Made by a program: the position numbers and the translations under genes. Shown here piece after piece: positions 8,088-16,792 of a DNA stretch of 31,229 bases. The DNA comes from Symsagittifera roscoffensis. Taxonomy: Eukaryota > Xenacoelomorpha > Acoela > Convolutidae. Below the pieces are notes generated by a model. It saw only the letters and a program-made list of their open reading frames with translations, did not search any database and was not told the DNA's origin. Position 1 is the first letter of the stretch. The number at the start of each line of letters is the position of its first letter. The stretch spans positions 1 through 31,229 of the forward strand of contig NW_026971507.1 in assembly GCF_963678635.1 (NCBI RefSeq). The letters run 5' to 3'.

Positions 8088-9250
8088 GTGTATGACAATC
8101 CTGAGTACGGATTATAAAATGTGATGTAACCAATTGTCTTTTTGGTATATCTGTCGTATTTGTATATTACTTCAGTTGTTATAAATGGTGGTGGCAGGGA
8201 TTGAGCTGTTATATTTGGTGGATTTAATGGATAGGGATGTTGAGTAATGTTGTTTAATTTAACCGTGATTTCAAATTTTAATTGTAGACTATTTTGTTGG
8301 AGTATTTGGATGTTATGAGCACGAATGTCTTCGTGGATGTCTTGTCTATATTGTAGTCTGTTTAGTGCCCAGTTGTGGAGTCGGTTACTTTCTAGGTGTT
8401 GTCCAAATAATGGTGGAGGTGCTGTGAATGTATTCCAGTCTAGTCTTAAAGGAATATTTGTTGATGATTGTTCTCGATATCTAGCGTCGAGGTTATTTGG
8501 GAAATTTAAGTTAAAAGGCGGTGGTGAAATCTGGCTTATTGATGGTGTTGATGGTAGTGATAATGTTTCTGGTAGTGATGAGGATGTTGTTGTATCCGTA
8601 GAAATATCTATTGGGTCATTGATTAAATTTGGTTCACCTTGTGTGAATGAATGTGTTGTCCAATATGGTAGTCGTGATGTTTGGTTTGTAGGGTTAAAGG
8701 GATTTTCACGTATTTGTTCAGATGTTGGTGTTGAACCTAAGTAATCTGAGGGTAGGCTTGAGTTGCTACGTTGTGAAAGAAGCGTAGGGGTTTCTGGTAA
8801 TATACCAATGGGGTTTTCTGGTGTACTTTGTGATGGGGATTGAGGTATATCAAAATGAACTCGGGGAGTTTGAAAATTTCTGTTTCTTCGAGGATGTATA
8901 ATTTGTCTATTTATTTCGACTGTATTTTGGTTTTGACTAGGATTTCGTATTCTACTTAATTCTTGTGGTAATGTTGGGTATAAGTTATATGTTGGTTCAC
9001 TTAGAGGTGCTTGTCGTTGAACTGGTTCTAGTGGTTCAGATAAGCGAGCGTGTCGTTCTTCAAAGGTATATGGGTTATCTTGGAAGGAAATTCGTGTAGA
9101 TGTTTGGGGGTTTTGGCTAGTTGAAGATGGTGTTTGATTATCCTGGGATGGTGTCGGTGAAGACTGACTATGTGATTGTTGGTTAGCAATTTTTGATGGT
9201 TTTTTATTTATTCTTTTAGTGAAAAAATTTATGTTTATTATAGTATTCTT
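8075..9250 (-). CDS. Met-less 391-codon Pro/Ser/Thr-rich ORF
   Basis: Codon-by-codon reading of the minus strand from 9250 to the TAA at 8077-8075 gives 391 sense codons with no stop and no ATG anywhere, so standard ORF calling misses it. The first 20 codons are Lys/Asn-rich (contain 'FFTKRINKKPSKIANQ'). The next 220 or so are rich in Ser, Pro, Thr, Gln and Asn. The last 130 or so look folded, with Trp and Tyr, ending 'GYITFYNPYSGLSYTCIF'. The final 13 nt overlap the glycoprotein ATG. Without a Met it must be made as part of a longer protein: by frame change from the membrane ORF upstream (frames meet at a T6 run, 9221-9226), by splicing, or after mutation of a start. I recognise no family. 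It may be a second surface or structural protein. Confidence 0.7.
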   Translation of the reverse strand, partial: KNTIININFFTKRINKKPSKIANQQSHSQSSPTPSQDNQTPSSTSQNPQTSTRISFQDNPYTFEERHARLSEPLEPVQRQAPLSEPTYNLYPTLPQELSRIRNPSQNQNTVEINRQIIHPRRNRNFQTPRVHFDIPQSPSQSTPENPIGILPETPTLLSQRSNSSLPSDYLGSTPTSEQIRENPFNPTNQTSRLPYWTTHSFTQGEPNLINDPIDISTDTTTSSSLPETLSLPSTPSISQISPPPFNLNFPNNLDARYREQSSTNIPLRLDWNTFTAPPPLFGQHLESNRLHNWALNRLQYRQDIHEDIRAHNIQILQQNSLQLKFEITVKLNNITQHPYPLNPPNITAQSLPPPFITTEVIYKYDRYTKKTIGYITFYNPYSGLSYTCIF

Positions 9251-9488
9251 CTAGAAAAAGAATTAGGAGGATTGTTGCTAGGGCGAATGTGATGATTGCT
9301 TTTTTTATACATTTGCATATTGTCAAGATGAGGGATGGTAGAAATGTTATAAAAATTACAAATAGTAAAAAGATATCTGTTCTACTAAAATGGTTCGTAT
9401 CATTTAGATAAGTTTTGTGAATCGTACCTGTGGATATAGTCAATAGCTTTTGAAAGTTGTAGGTATAGTTCAAATAGGGAATAAAAAA
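9216..9488 (-). CDS. Hydrophobic ORF fragment, two membrane segments, no ATG
   Basis: This frame is open from 9488 to the stop at 9216 but has no ATG. It encodes about 90 residues. One hydrophobic stretch (contains 'IFLLFVIFITFLPSLILTI') is followed by a short Cys/Lys loop and a second (contains 'ITFALATILLILFLEEYY'). It overlaps the 3' part of the ATG-initiated hydrophobic ORF upstream in another frame, and its own 3' end overlaps the start of the Met-less ORF. The arrangement suggests one membrane protein gene broken by two frame changes, but splicing is not excluded. Confidence 0.45.
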   Translation of the reverse strand, partial: FFIPYLNYTYNFQKLLTISTGTIHKTYLNDTNHFSRTDIFLLFVIFITFLPSLILTICKCIKKAIITFALATILLILFLEEYYNKHKFFH

Positions 9489-9630
9489 TTAAAAAGATAT
9501 TGCAAAAAATGATTAAGATTAATATAAAAGATTCAAAGGTATCAAAAAGAAATATGATTAAAAGTTTAAATATCGTTAAAAAATTTATGAAAATGTTGAG
9601 TATTAGGTTGACTGATTGATAGAAGAGCAT
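9400..9630 (-). CDS. Small hydrophobic protein ORF (76 aa), possible start of membrane protein
   Basis: It starts at ATG 9630 and encodes 76 residues, most of the first 55 hydrophobic (for example 'NIFINFLTIFKLLIIFLF' and 'ILILIIFCNIFLIFYSLF'), giving two probable membrane helices, then a short charged tail. It is the only ATG-initiated frame between integrase and the glycoprotein. It is therefore the best candidate translation start for the downstream hydrophobic and Pro/Ser-rich frames. AT-rich DNA can encode hydrophobic residues by chance, so the call is tentative. Confidence 0.4.
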   Translation of the reverse strand: MLFYQSVNLILNIFINFLTIFKLLIIFLFDTFESFILILIIFCNIFLIFYSLFELYLQLSKAIDYIHRYDSQNLSK

Positions 9631-10155
9631 TGAAGAAATGGCTTATTGATCGAATATTTTTTGTTGTTTGGGGCAATTTTCAAGTGTGGTCGGATTATTT
9701 AATGGTTTTTTGACAAGTGGGTTGAGTTTTGTGAAAAATTGTTGGGGGCAAATTTTATGGTGATCGGGAGGTCTTCTTTTTCTTTATTTTTATTTGTCAA
9801 GTGATCTGGGGTATTTTTGAGTTTTTGATACTTTAGGCTAAGTAAAATGGTCGTTCTTTTACTTTAGGCTAATTTAGCATATTTGTTTGGGGGGTATTTG
9901 AGGTCTGAGTTGGGGAAATATTGTTGATCTTTGGTTTATTAGATAAGGGAGGGTTATGATATTATGGTGATATTTATTTTAGTTGTCAAGTTGGAATGGT
10001 TTGCTTATTTTTGACCTGGAGGTCGCAAAGTTATAGTTATAGATATGCCTGGAGTTTAATATTTTTCGTCTAGTTGGTTTGTGTTAGAGTTATAGAAGGT
10101 GACGGATTGGAGGGATCCTATTGGCTAATTTTGAACTAGAATCGCTGCGTGTTTG
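9631..10155 (-). other. Noncoding gap between integrase and accessory genes
   Basis: No protein-like frame is visible on the element's strand across these 525 bases. In env-bearing Gypsy elements the env mRNA is made by splicing, and a 3' splice site would be expected around here. I cannot single out one acceptor with confidence. Confidence 0.4.
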
Positions 10156-11745
10156 TCAGTATGTTGTTTTGAAAAATGAAAGTTCAAAATGTTTCAGAGG
10201 TGTAAAGATTATTAAATATAAAATTAAAGTTGTTTTTGAAATTACTTTCTTTAATATTTTAGATTGTGGGATGAATGTTTTATAGTTTTTTCGTGGTTGA
10301 TTTCTAAGTCGTGATGACTCTCTATGTTCTGATTTGTCGATTTGTTCTTGGGGTATAATTTTTTCTATCAATTTTCTATTTTTTCTTTCTTTTTGATCTA
10401 GCTTTTTTGTTGTGGTTGATTTTTTATTTTGGTTTTCGAGATGAACGTCATATTGTTCCTTTGTTTTATTTTCCGTATGTGGATAATTTTGAATAACTTT
10501 TAAGCCTGTGAAAGAATATAATTGAGTTAGTTCGCGTAGTGCGTACTCTTTTGGGTAATAAGGTAATAGGTTGTTTCGATTTTGAACAATTTCTTTTTGT
10601 TCTGAGTCGGTGATTTTATATGTTACGTCAGTGGGTTTGGCAAATATTTGGTATGGTCCTTTTCGAAGGGGTTGTAATTTTTTAGAGATTCCTTCTTGAG
10701 TGTTAAAATTGGGTATTAAAACAAATGTTCCAATTTTTAAATCTGAGGCTGGTGTAAAGCGTGAATTTATTTGTTCATTAATGTTTTGCCTTTGTAACAA
10801 CTTTTTTGTTACTTTTTGGTAAATTTCATTGTGTTTTTTATCTCTGTTTAAAATCCATTCGGTGTGTGTACCGGAGGCTAATTTAAGAATTTGTGGGTGA
10901 TGAAAATGATCTTCATCGTGTGTATGTAAAGGTAAGTTGTAACAAATTGATTCTTTATTCGGTTGACAATAACTTTGTGCATTTTTATGAGAGTTTGCTG
11001 TAAACATAATCGGTTTGCGTGGCTTTTGATTAAAAACCATTTCATATGGTGACATTCCTAGAGTTGTCGTGATTTGTGAATTATATGCTAGGGGAAATAG
11101 TTTTACATCTGCTGACCATTCGGTGTATCTTGTATCATTTCCATTGATGATACATCTAAGATATTCTTGTAGTGAACGGTTCATACCTTCGACTAAGCCA
11201 TTTGTCCAAGGTGCATGAGATGTACGTGGTTTGTGTTTGATGTTATATAAGTGACATAATGTGATGATTTCGTTATTTATGAATTCTGTACCGTTGTCTG
11301 TAACTAGAATTTCTGGTAGTCCGAATTTGGCTATCCAGTGTTCATAGAGTGTTGTGTAAGCATAGTAAGCGTTGCAATGTGGTACTGGGTTAAGTGCTAC
11401 ATAATGTGTAAATGCGTCAACAATTACCATAATGTAGGAGTTTCCTTCGGATGAGGGTGAAATTGGTCCTTTTGTATCAAATGAAATACGGTGGTTAAAA
11501 TATAAACTTTGTCCTTTAAAATCTTGTTTTTGTGCTATTTGTTTTTGATTTGGATAAGGTTTATTTAGCTGACATACTATACAATCATTGCATAGTACTT
11601 TTATCCAAATTGGTGCATTTGGAAAATAAAAGTTTTGTATGAAATTTGAATATGTTTTCTCTGATCCAGAGTGTCCTTTAATGTTTTGTGTATGTGAAAT
11701 ATTAAAAGCTATAAGAATCTTAAAGGGAGACAGGGAACTGAAGAT
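10156..11745 (-). CDS. int: Integrase (C-terminal part of Pol)
   Basis: The frame is open from 11745 to the stop at 10156. An HHCC zinc domain is seen at its start: 'HTQNIKGH' with two His (about 11676-11697), then 'CNDCIVC'. The catalytic triad is present: Asp in 'ISFDTKGP', Asp in 'VTDNGTEF', and Glu in 'NGLVEGMNRS', with exactly 35 residues between the second Asp and the Glu. A GPY/F motif follows ('LRKGPYQIF'), then a basic tail containing 'ESSRLRNQPRKNYK', a motif common at Ty3/Gypsy Pol ends. It inserts the cDNA into the host genome. The frame is -1 relative to the RT-RNase H frame, overlapping it at 11709-11745, so Pol is split here by a one-base change. Confidence 0.92.
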   Translation of the reverse strand: MFSSLSPFKILIAFNISHTQNIKGHSGSEKTYSNFIQNFYFPNAPIWIKVLCNDCIVCQLNKPYPNQKQIAQKQDFKGQSLYFNHRISFDTKGPISPSSEGNSYIMVIVDAFTHYVALNPVPHCNAYYAYTTLYEHWIAKFGLPEILVTDNGTEFINNEIITLCHLYNIKHKPRTSHAPWTNGLVEGMNRSLQEYLRCIINGNDTRYTEWSADVKLFPLAYNSQITTTLGMSPYEMVFNQKPRKPIMFTANSHKNAQSYCQPNKESICYNLPLHTHDEDHFHHPQILKLASGTHTEWILNRDKKHNEIYQKVTKKLLQRQNINEQINSRFTPASDLKIGTFVLIPNFNTQEGISKKLQPLRKGPYQIFAKPTDVTYKITDSEQKEIVQNRNNLLPYYPKEYALRELTQLYSFTGLKVIQNYPHTENKTKEQYDVHLENQNKKSTTTKKLDQKERKNRKLIEKIIPQEQIDKSEHRESSRLRNQPRKNYKTFIPQSKILKKVISKTTLILYLIIFTPLKHFELSFFKTTY

Positions 11746-13256
11746 TCATTTAATTTGTATTCTAGAAGGTCTGTGTTTTCATTAATTGTTGTATTATTAA
11801 ATTTTCGAAAATATCGGAGGAGTGTTTTATTTCCTAAAATTGTGGTATCTGCTTTTACGGGTTTAGTTTTATATTTGTGCCATGATTTTAGTTGTCTAAT
11901 TACTGGGTCAAGATTTTGATATTGTTTCAAAGTATTAATTGTAATTTTATCTGTTGGAGGGAGAAAAATGTTTTCAATTTCTAATTTAGATAAAGGAATT
12001 GTATCAAGTGGGTCATGGAGGTCAAAAACTTGATTTATTGTGTATTTTGAATCATTTGTTTGTGGTCCTGATAAATTTATTTTATCAGTTAGGTTTTCTT
12101 TTTCGATTAATGGAAAAAGGTCTTTTTTATGCGAGTGTTGTTTTACTCTTTTTTGTTGGGTGTTATTTTTTATCCATTGTGAGTATGGAATTGGTTTGAA
12201 AGTTGATGTTCCAAGTAGATCAACTTCGTAGTGATTATTTTGGCAATCTAAATAGAGTGGGAAGTGTTGTAGATTATTTATTTGTGATTGTTCAACGTCA
12301 GTTTTTACTGCATATTTGCATTCTAGTCGGGGTGATGCTTCGTTTTCTGCAAGGTAGAATTTTATATTTTTGAGTATTTCAACTGTAGTTTTACGTGTAA
12401 GTAATTCAGGTGGTGTATTTCGACTTAATGTGTCTGGTAATGCAAGATTTTTTCCTGCTGTCCAAACTATATGTAAGTTTGGGAATTTCATTAGAATTAG
12501 TTGAAATCTATAAACTCGGTGATTTGGATTGGATTTTTGTGTAAAGAGAAAAAAGATTGGTTTGTGATCTGTGAATAGAACTGTTGGATGTTTTGATCCA
12601 AGTATCAGAAATTCATATTCTGTGAGTGTATATATTATGGCTGTACATTCTCTCATTAGAGTTGAGAGTCGTAGCTCTGCTTGAGTGAATAATCGAGAAT
12701 TTGCTGATATAAGGTTCATTTTGTTTGTACCATTGTGTGATTGTAATAATGCTGCGCCGATGCCAAAATTCGAAGCATCGCACATTGCATAGAATGGTTG
12801 ATTTGGATCTGGAATTGTATTCGAAATTTGTTCAGTTAGGAGTTTTTTAATTTCTTCAAATCGTGCTTGATGTTCTGTGTTCCATTCAAAATTATTTTGT
12901 TGTCTAAGTATATTATAAAATGGTCTTAGGTACAATTGCATTTTATAGACATATTTACTTAAAAAATTTAACATTCCAAGGAATTCTTGGATTTTCTTTT
13001 TGTTTGTTGGTGGTTGGAGTTTTTGAATAGCATCAATGCGTGATTTTAATGGGGTGATTGTTTTTCTTTCTATATTATGTCCTAAGAATTTAACTCGTGT
13101 TAAAAAGAAGTGTGATTTATCGGGGGCGGCCTTCAGATTTTCGTTCTGAAGTATTTTGTGATAGTGTTCTAAAACATTAAACATTTCTTCTTTTGTCTGT
13201 GATTGCATAAAAACATCGTCTAAATAAGTGATTGCGTTTTTATTGAGTATTAGGGG
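11709..13256 (-). CDS. pol: Reverse transcriptase C-terminal part and RNase H (Pol)
   Basis: It continues the protease-RT frame directly after an in-frame TGA at 13259-13257. It opens with RT motif C, 'TYLDDVFMQ' (YLDD at 13226-13215), then thumb/connection sequence ('FLGHNIERK', 'FLGMLNFLSKYV'). RNase H residues follow: Asp in 'MCDASNFGIGAALLQ', Glu in 'MRECTAIIY', Asp in 'FTDHKPI' and Asp in 'LPDTLSR'. The linker to integrase runs to TAG at 11711-11709. The integrase frame takes over within the last 37 nt. RT copies the RNA to cDNA and RNase H removes the RNA strand. Confidence 0.9.
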   Translation of the reverse strand, partial: PLILNKNAITYLDDVFMQSQTKEEMFNVLEHYHKILQNENLKAAPDKSHFFLTRVKFLGHNIERKTITPLKSRIDAIQKLQPPTNKKKIQEFLGMLNFLSKYVYKMQLYLRPFYNILRQQNNFEWNTEHQARFEEIKKLLTEQISNTIPDPNQPFYAMCDASNFGIGAALLQSHNGTNKMNLISANSRLFTQAELRLSTLMRECTAIIYTLTEYEFLILGSKHPTVLFTDHKPIFFLFTQKSNPNHRVYRFQLILMKFPNLHIVWTAGKNLALPDTLSRNTPPELLTRKTTVEILKNIKFYLAENEASPRLECKYAVKTDVEQSQINNLQHFPLYLDCQNNHYEVDLLGTSTFKPIPYSQWIKNNTQQKRVKQHSHKKDLFPLIEKENLTDKINLSGPQTNDSKYTINQVFDLHDPLDTIPLSKLEIENIFLPPTDKITINTLKQYQNLDPVIRQLKSWHKYKTKPVKADTTILGNKTLLRYFRKFNNTTINENTDLLEYKLNESSVPCLPLRFL

Positions 13257-15098
13257 TCAAAAAATTTTGCTCATAAAAGCTGAAAATCCTGCTGGTCCTA
13301 TGGATATTCCATAGAATAGGCGGTTGAATTCATATTGCTGATTTCCAATAACAAATTGTGTTAAACGTCGTGATTGTTCATCTAGTGGCATTTGATTATA
13401 TGCACTATTCATATCTGCGGTTGTAAAATATTTTCCGTTTATTTTTGTTAAAATAACTTGTATTGGTTCGATAGGCCAATTGCATTTTGATTCGTCTATT
13501 AGTGAATTAAGGTATCTAGCGTCTAGAACTATTTTTAATGATTCTCCTTTTGCTAGGATGATAACAGGGTTGATAAATGTGTTACCTTTTGGTTGTTCTT
13601 CTTTGTTTACCGGTGAGATTATATTGTATTGTTCTAAAATATCAAGTAATCTGTTCACTTTATCGTGTAAATGAATTGGTACTTTACTTGCTCTTTGTTT
13701 TTTGAAAACTGCGTCAGGTTTTAATGGGAGATGTAGTGATGAACTGATTTTGCCAACATCAAATTTAGATGTTGCATAGACTGATGAATATTTTATTAGC
13801 TGTTTGGCTAATTTATCAAATTCGTCTTGTGTTATTTGTGAATGTTGAAAGTTAAACATTGTTAAAAACTTCTGTTGAGTCTCTGTGTAGTTACTTATGT
13901 TGAATGTAGGTTTGAAATATGGAGTTTTTGTGAAATAATCTGTATTTCTTTTTTCATTACTTATTATATTATTTATGGATAATTCTTCATTAAGAATTGT
14001 GGATTGACAAATATCTAATAATTGGAGTATATTATTTACGCGGTATGCTTTTTCGTGTATTGGTGATATCGTAGCGTTGGTTTCGCAATAGCCTAAAAGT
14101 CCTAAAGGTAATGTTACTTGATAGGGTGTATTGTTGTATACATGTAGAGAAATAATATCTGAATTCGAGTTTTTCAAATATTTTATGGATGAAATTGTGA
14201 TTTTGAAAAACTTATGGATAGGTTTGAATTCAAAATCTGACATATAGAGTTGTTGTTTGTTTTGTTTTTTATCATATTGGTGAACTTGTTTTATTGAAAA
14301 ATTATATTTGTTTCCTGATAGTGGTTTCAGGTGTTTTCTTTGTTGATTATATATTGGATAATATTTTGAAAAGAATGGTGGTTGTTTATTTAATCTTTGA
14401 AAAAATGTTAGTGATGTGTCTTTTGTTTTTGTGTATTTATCTTTGATTAGTATTTTACTATTCAAGATGTTGATTGTTGGTATATATTTAGAGATAAATG
14501 GTATTCCAATGATATTGTGTTTAATATCAGTGATATGGAATATTTGTTTAAATGGTTTATTTAAAATTTTATTTTGCTCTATTGTTCTTGTGGGGAGAAG
14601 AAATAATTGAATTTTTCCATAGTTTACCAATGTTGATCCTTGTGCTGTTGCTAGTTTACTGGAGGTTTCAAGAGGTGTTAATTTTGGGTGTAATGTTTTT
14701 ATCTCATTCCATGTGGGAATGTTTATTATGTTTGATTCTGCTCCTGAATCAATTAAAAAATCAATTTCAAGATCTGGTGGTTGAAATTCTTTGTTTCTTG
14801 GACTTTCTAAAAGAAATGGTTTTGTCCAAATTTTTTCTTTGGGTTGTTTTTTTTGTATATTTTGATAGATGTGATTTGTATTCAAACATTTTGTTTTTTC
14901 ATTTTCATTGGATTGATTTGTAGTGTTGATTTCGATAGTTTTTTGTACCGTTTGTGTGGAATGGATGGGTTCAATATAATAATTGTGAAGGAGTTCTAAT
15001 TGATTTTCATATATATGTGATGAAAAAGGTTGTTCATATATAATAGGTTCGTAATCATTTTCGACTGCTATTATATTATGGAGATAGTGTTTTCTGTA
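13257..15098 (-). CDS. pol: Protease and reverse transcriptase N-terminal part (Pol)
   Basis: The frame is open from 15098, just after a TGA at 15101-15099, and overlaps the gag end by 28 nt in the -1 frame, so Pol is probably made by frameshifting from Gag. The retropepsin active site is 'IDFLIDSGAESN' (Asp near 14750), and its C-terminal 'HNIIGIPFISKY' matches the usual Ile-Ile/Leu-Gly block. RT motifs follow: 'LKIVLDARYLNSLI', motif A 'FTTADMNSAYNQMPL', and 'FNRLFYGISIGPAGFSAFM'. The frame then meets TGA at 13259-13257, just before the YLDD block, so RT is cut between motifs B and C. The same frame continues downstream. Confidence 0.9.
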   Translation of the reverse strand, partial: YRKHYLHNIIAVENDYEPIIYEQPFSSHIYENQLELLHNYYIEPIHSTQTVQKTIEINTTNQSNENEKTKCLNTNHIYQNIQKKQPKEKIWTKPFLLESPRNKEFQPPDLEIDFLIDSGAESNIINIPTWNEIKTLHPKLTPLETSSKLATAQGSTLVNYGKIQLFLLPTRTIEQNKILNKPFKQIFHITDIKHNIIGIPFISKYIPTINILNSKILIKDKYTKTKDTSLTFFQRLNKQPPFFSKYYPIYNQQRKHLKPLSGNKYNFSIKQVHQYDKKQNKQQLYMSDFEFKPIHKFFKITISSIKYLKNSNSDIISLHVYNNTPYQVTLPLGLLGYCETNATISPIHEKAYRVNNILQLLDICQSTILNEELSINNIISNEKRNTDYFTKTPYFKPTFNISNYTETQQKFLTMFNFQHSQITQDEFDKLAKQLIKYSSVYATSKFDVGKISSSLHLPLKPDAVFKKQRASKVPIHLHDKVNRLLDILEQYNIISPVNKEEQPKGNTFINPVIILAKGESLKIVLDARYLNSLIDESKCNWPIEPIQVILTKINGKYFTTADMNSAYNQMPLDEQSRRLTQFVIGNQQYEFNRLFYGISIGPAGFSAFMSKIF

Positions 15099-16453
15099 TC
15101 ACTTTCTGAATCTGATGATTCACAGTTTATTTGATTTAGTTGTAGTTCGTTATTTCCTGTGTCATCAATTCCTGGGGGGTCTGATGTTGTTTCTGGATTT
15201 GTTTGTACTTGATTAATATTTCTTTGATGTTTAGGTGTACTACTTCTGTGGCGATTGTTAGAATTATTATAATGGTTATTATTCCTGTGTGGTGATTGGG
15301 AATAATTTCTATAACGATTGTTATAACTTGAGTGTCGATTTTGTGAATTATTTCGTGATCTATTTTGATAATTATTGTTTGATCTGTGATAGTTTGATCT
15401 GTTATATGAGTTATTCCTTGATCGATTGTTCGGGTAATTCTGGTTTCGGTTGTTTGAATAACTTCTATTTCGATTATTGGAGTAGTTTCTTTTCCTATTA
15501 TATGATGAGTTTCGTGATTGATTGTTTGGATAGTAATTATTTCTTGATTGGGAATTAGATCTAGAAACAAATTGTGTTGTATTTGAATTTGATCTGGAGT
15601 AGTTATTTCGACTATTTGGTCTATTGTTATGATTTTGTGACGAATTTTGTGTATTTCTTCGTTCTGGTGATCTTCCTCTATAACTTGAGTTATATGGTGA
15701 TTGATTTCTCGTGTAATTGGTATTGTTCGGAAGTGGTTTTCCTGGACTGTTGTTGCTGTATACATTTTTGTTCGGTAGATTTTGATCTTTCTTCATGTAC
15801 TGATAGAATGATTTATTTGGTTCTTTATATTTTTGAGGTTTGTTTTGATTATCTTGTTGTTTTTGTCTACATTCAGAAATACTATGTCCGTATCGTCGGC
15901 AATAATTACACCATTTTTTGAAAGATGGTTTGCCTTTAAAATTTGGGTGTTTTTCATAAATATTGAGTATTTCAGTGATTTTTTCAACGAGGTCTGTATC
16001 TGAATCTTGTATATTGTTGATATTTGTGGTATTTGTTTCAATTCGGTTAACGTATTGTAATTTCAGATTTTCTGTTTCTTCAAGTTTCATTGTGATTTCC
16101 GCTTGCTCTAGTTTGTCTACTAGTTTTCGAAAATCTAAATCGGGTTCTCGAATTGAGGAGGGATGGGATGCTCTCTTTTTTATTGCTATTTTCCTTAATT
16201 GAGGTGTTAAGGTCATCATTAAGATTTCTGTCATCTTTGTGTTTTTATAGTCGTGTGTATTTAATGAATATGCTTTTCGAACTAGTGTTTCGATACGTAC
16301 TGCTAATTGTTTGATGGTTTCATTTGGTAATCTGCGAATTTCATTACATAAAACTCTTTGTTGTTGTTTGTTTCTTTCGGAGTCAAACATTTTTGAAAAT
16401 TCTTGTGTAAATCTCTTCCAATTTGATCTTATTTCTATAGGCAATACTGAAAA
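15071..16453 (-). CDS. gag: Gag C-terminal part: capsid end, zinc knuckle and RNA-binding tail
   Basis: This is in the same frame as the preceding Gag piece, after TGA at 16456-16454. Numbering is from 16444. Residues 1 to about 130 are helical capsid sequence ('LPNETIKQLAVRIETLVRKA' is typical of retrotransposon Gag). A CCHC zinc knuckle follows, with Cys179, Cys182, His187 and Cys192 in 'CNYCRRYGHSISEC'. Residues about 210-420 are a low-complexity Asn/Arg/Ser/Tyr-rich region, probably an RNA-binding disordered tail. The end is acidic. It binds and packages the genomic RNA. The next ORF, protease, overlaps in the -1 frame. Confidence 0.9.
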   Translation of the reverse strand, partial: FSVLPIEIRSNWKRFTQEFSKMFDSERNKQQQRVLCNEIRRLPNETIKQLAVRIETLVRKAYSLNTHDYKNTKMTEILMMTLTPQLRKIAIKKRASHPSSIREPDLDFRKLVDKLEQAEITMKLEETENLKLQYVNRIETNTTNINNIQDSDTDLVEKITEILNIYEKHPNFKGKPSFKKWCNYCRRYGHSISECRQKQQDNQNKPQKYKEPNKSFYQYMKKDQNLPNKNVYSNNSPGKPLPNNTNYTRNQSPYNSSYRGRSPERRNTQNSSQNHNNRPNSRNNYSRSNSNTTQFVSRSNSQSRNNYYPNNQSRNSSYNRKRNYSNNRNRSYSNNRNQNYPNNRSRNNSYNRSNYHRSNNNYQNRSRNNSQNRHSSYNNRYRNYSQSPHRNNNHYNNSNNRHRSSTPKHQRNINQVQTNPETTSDPPGIDDTGNNELQLNQINCESSDSESDTENTISII

Positions 16454-16792
16454 TCATTTTTGGGCTGCGCCGTCTAAGGTTGTTTGTATTAAAGCTGTGC
16501 GTCGATGTATCCAGTTTTGATGTAGTGGCGTATTAATTGGTTCAGGTCCTATATTTAAAATTAAATTTGCTGTTACTGCATTTAAATAATCTTCTACAGA
16601 ATATTCAGGGTCTGTTCCTGTGAATACCATTAATGGTTTGTTTGATGTTATTGATGATCCACCCATAAGGTATGGATTCATTGTCATTTGTAATGATTCT
16701 GCTGCATTTGGCATTTGTGAAAAATTAGAGAGTTGGTTTTTTGTTATTTCGTGTTGTTGAAGATAATATGGAAGTGGTATTTCATTTTGCAT
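16454..16792 (-). CDS. gag: Gag capsid, N-terminal part
   Basis: The 112-codon frame lies between TAA (16795-16793) and TGA (16456-16454), both in frame with its neighbours. It contains the capsid start: 'LMVFTGTDPEYSVEDYLNAV' matches the F-x-G-x-D...Y block of Ty3/Gypsy Gag, and 'LIQTTLDGAAQK' precedes the stop at the place where this family normally has Trp. The next frame continues the same domain without a gap. The TGA is therefore most simply a nonsense mutation or a read-through site. An ATG opens this piece at 16792, but it is directly next to the upstream stop. Confidence 0.85.
   Translation of the reverse strand: MQNEIPLPYYLQQHEITKNQLSNFSQMPNAAESLQMTMNPYLMGGSSITSNKPLMVFTGTDPEYSVEDYLNAVTANLILNIGPEPINTPLHQNWIHRRTALIQTTLDGAAQK

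Noticed and set aside
8325-8744. 139-codon plus-strand frame
   Set aside because: It is the complement of the Met-less 391-codon minus-strand ORF, which has the coherent composition and the correct orientation with the other element genes.
15136-15921. Long open frames opposite and overlapping the Gag tail (both strands)
   Set aside because: They arise from the low-complexity Asn/Arg/Ser/Tyr-coding repeats of the Gag tail; compositions (Ile/Thr-rich or Tyr/Asp/Cys-rich) are shadow-like and have no motifs.
13257-16456. TGA reassigned to Trp or selenocysteine
   Set aside because: Two in-frame TGA codons raise the idea, but many TGG Trp codons occur, TGA also terminates other frames (5470-5472, 22540-22542), and no SECIS-like structure was evident.
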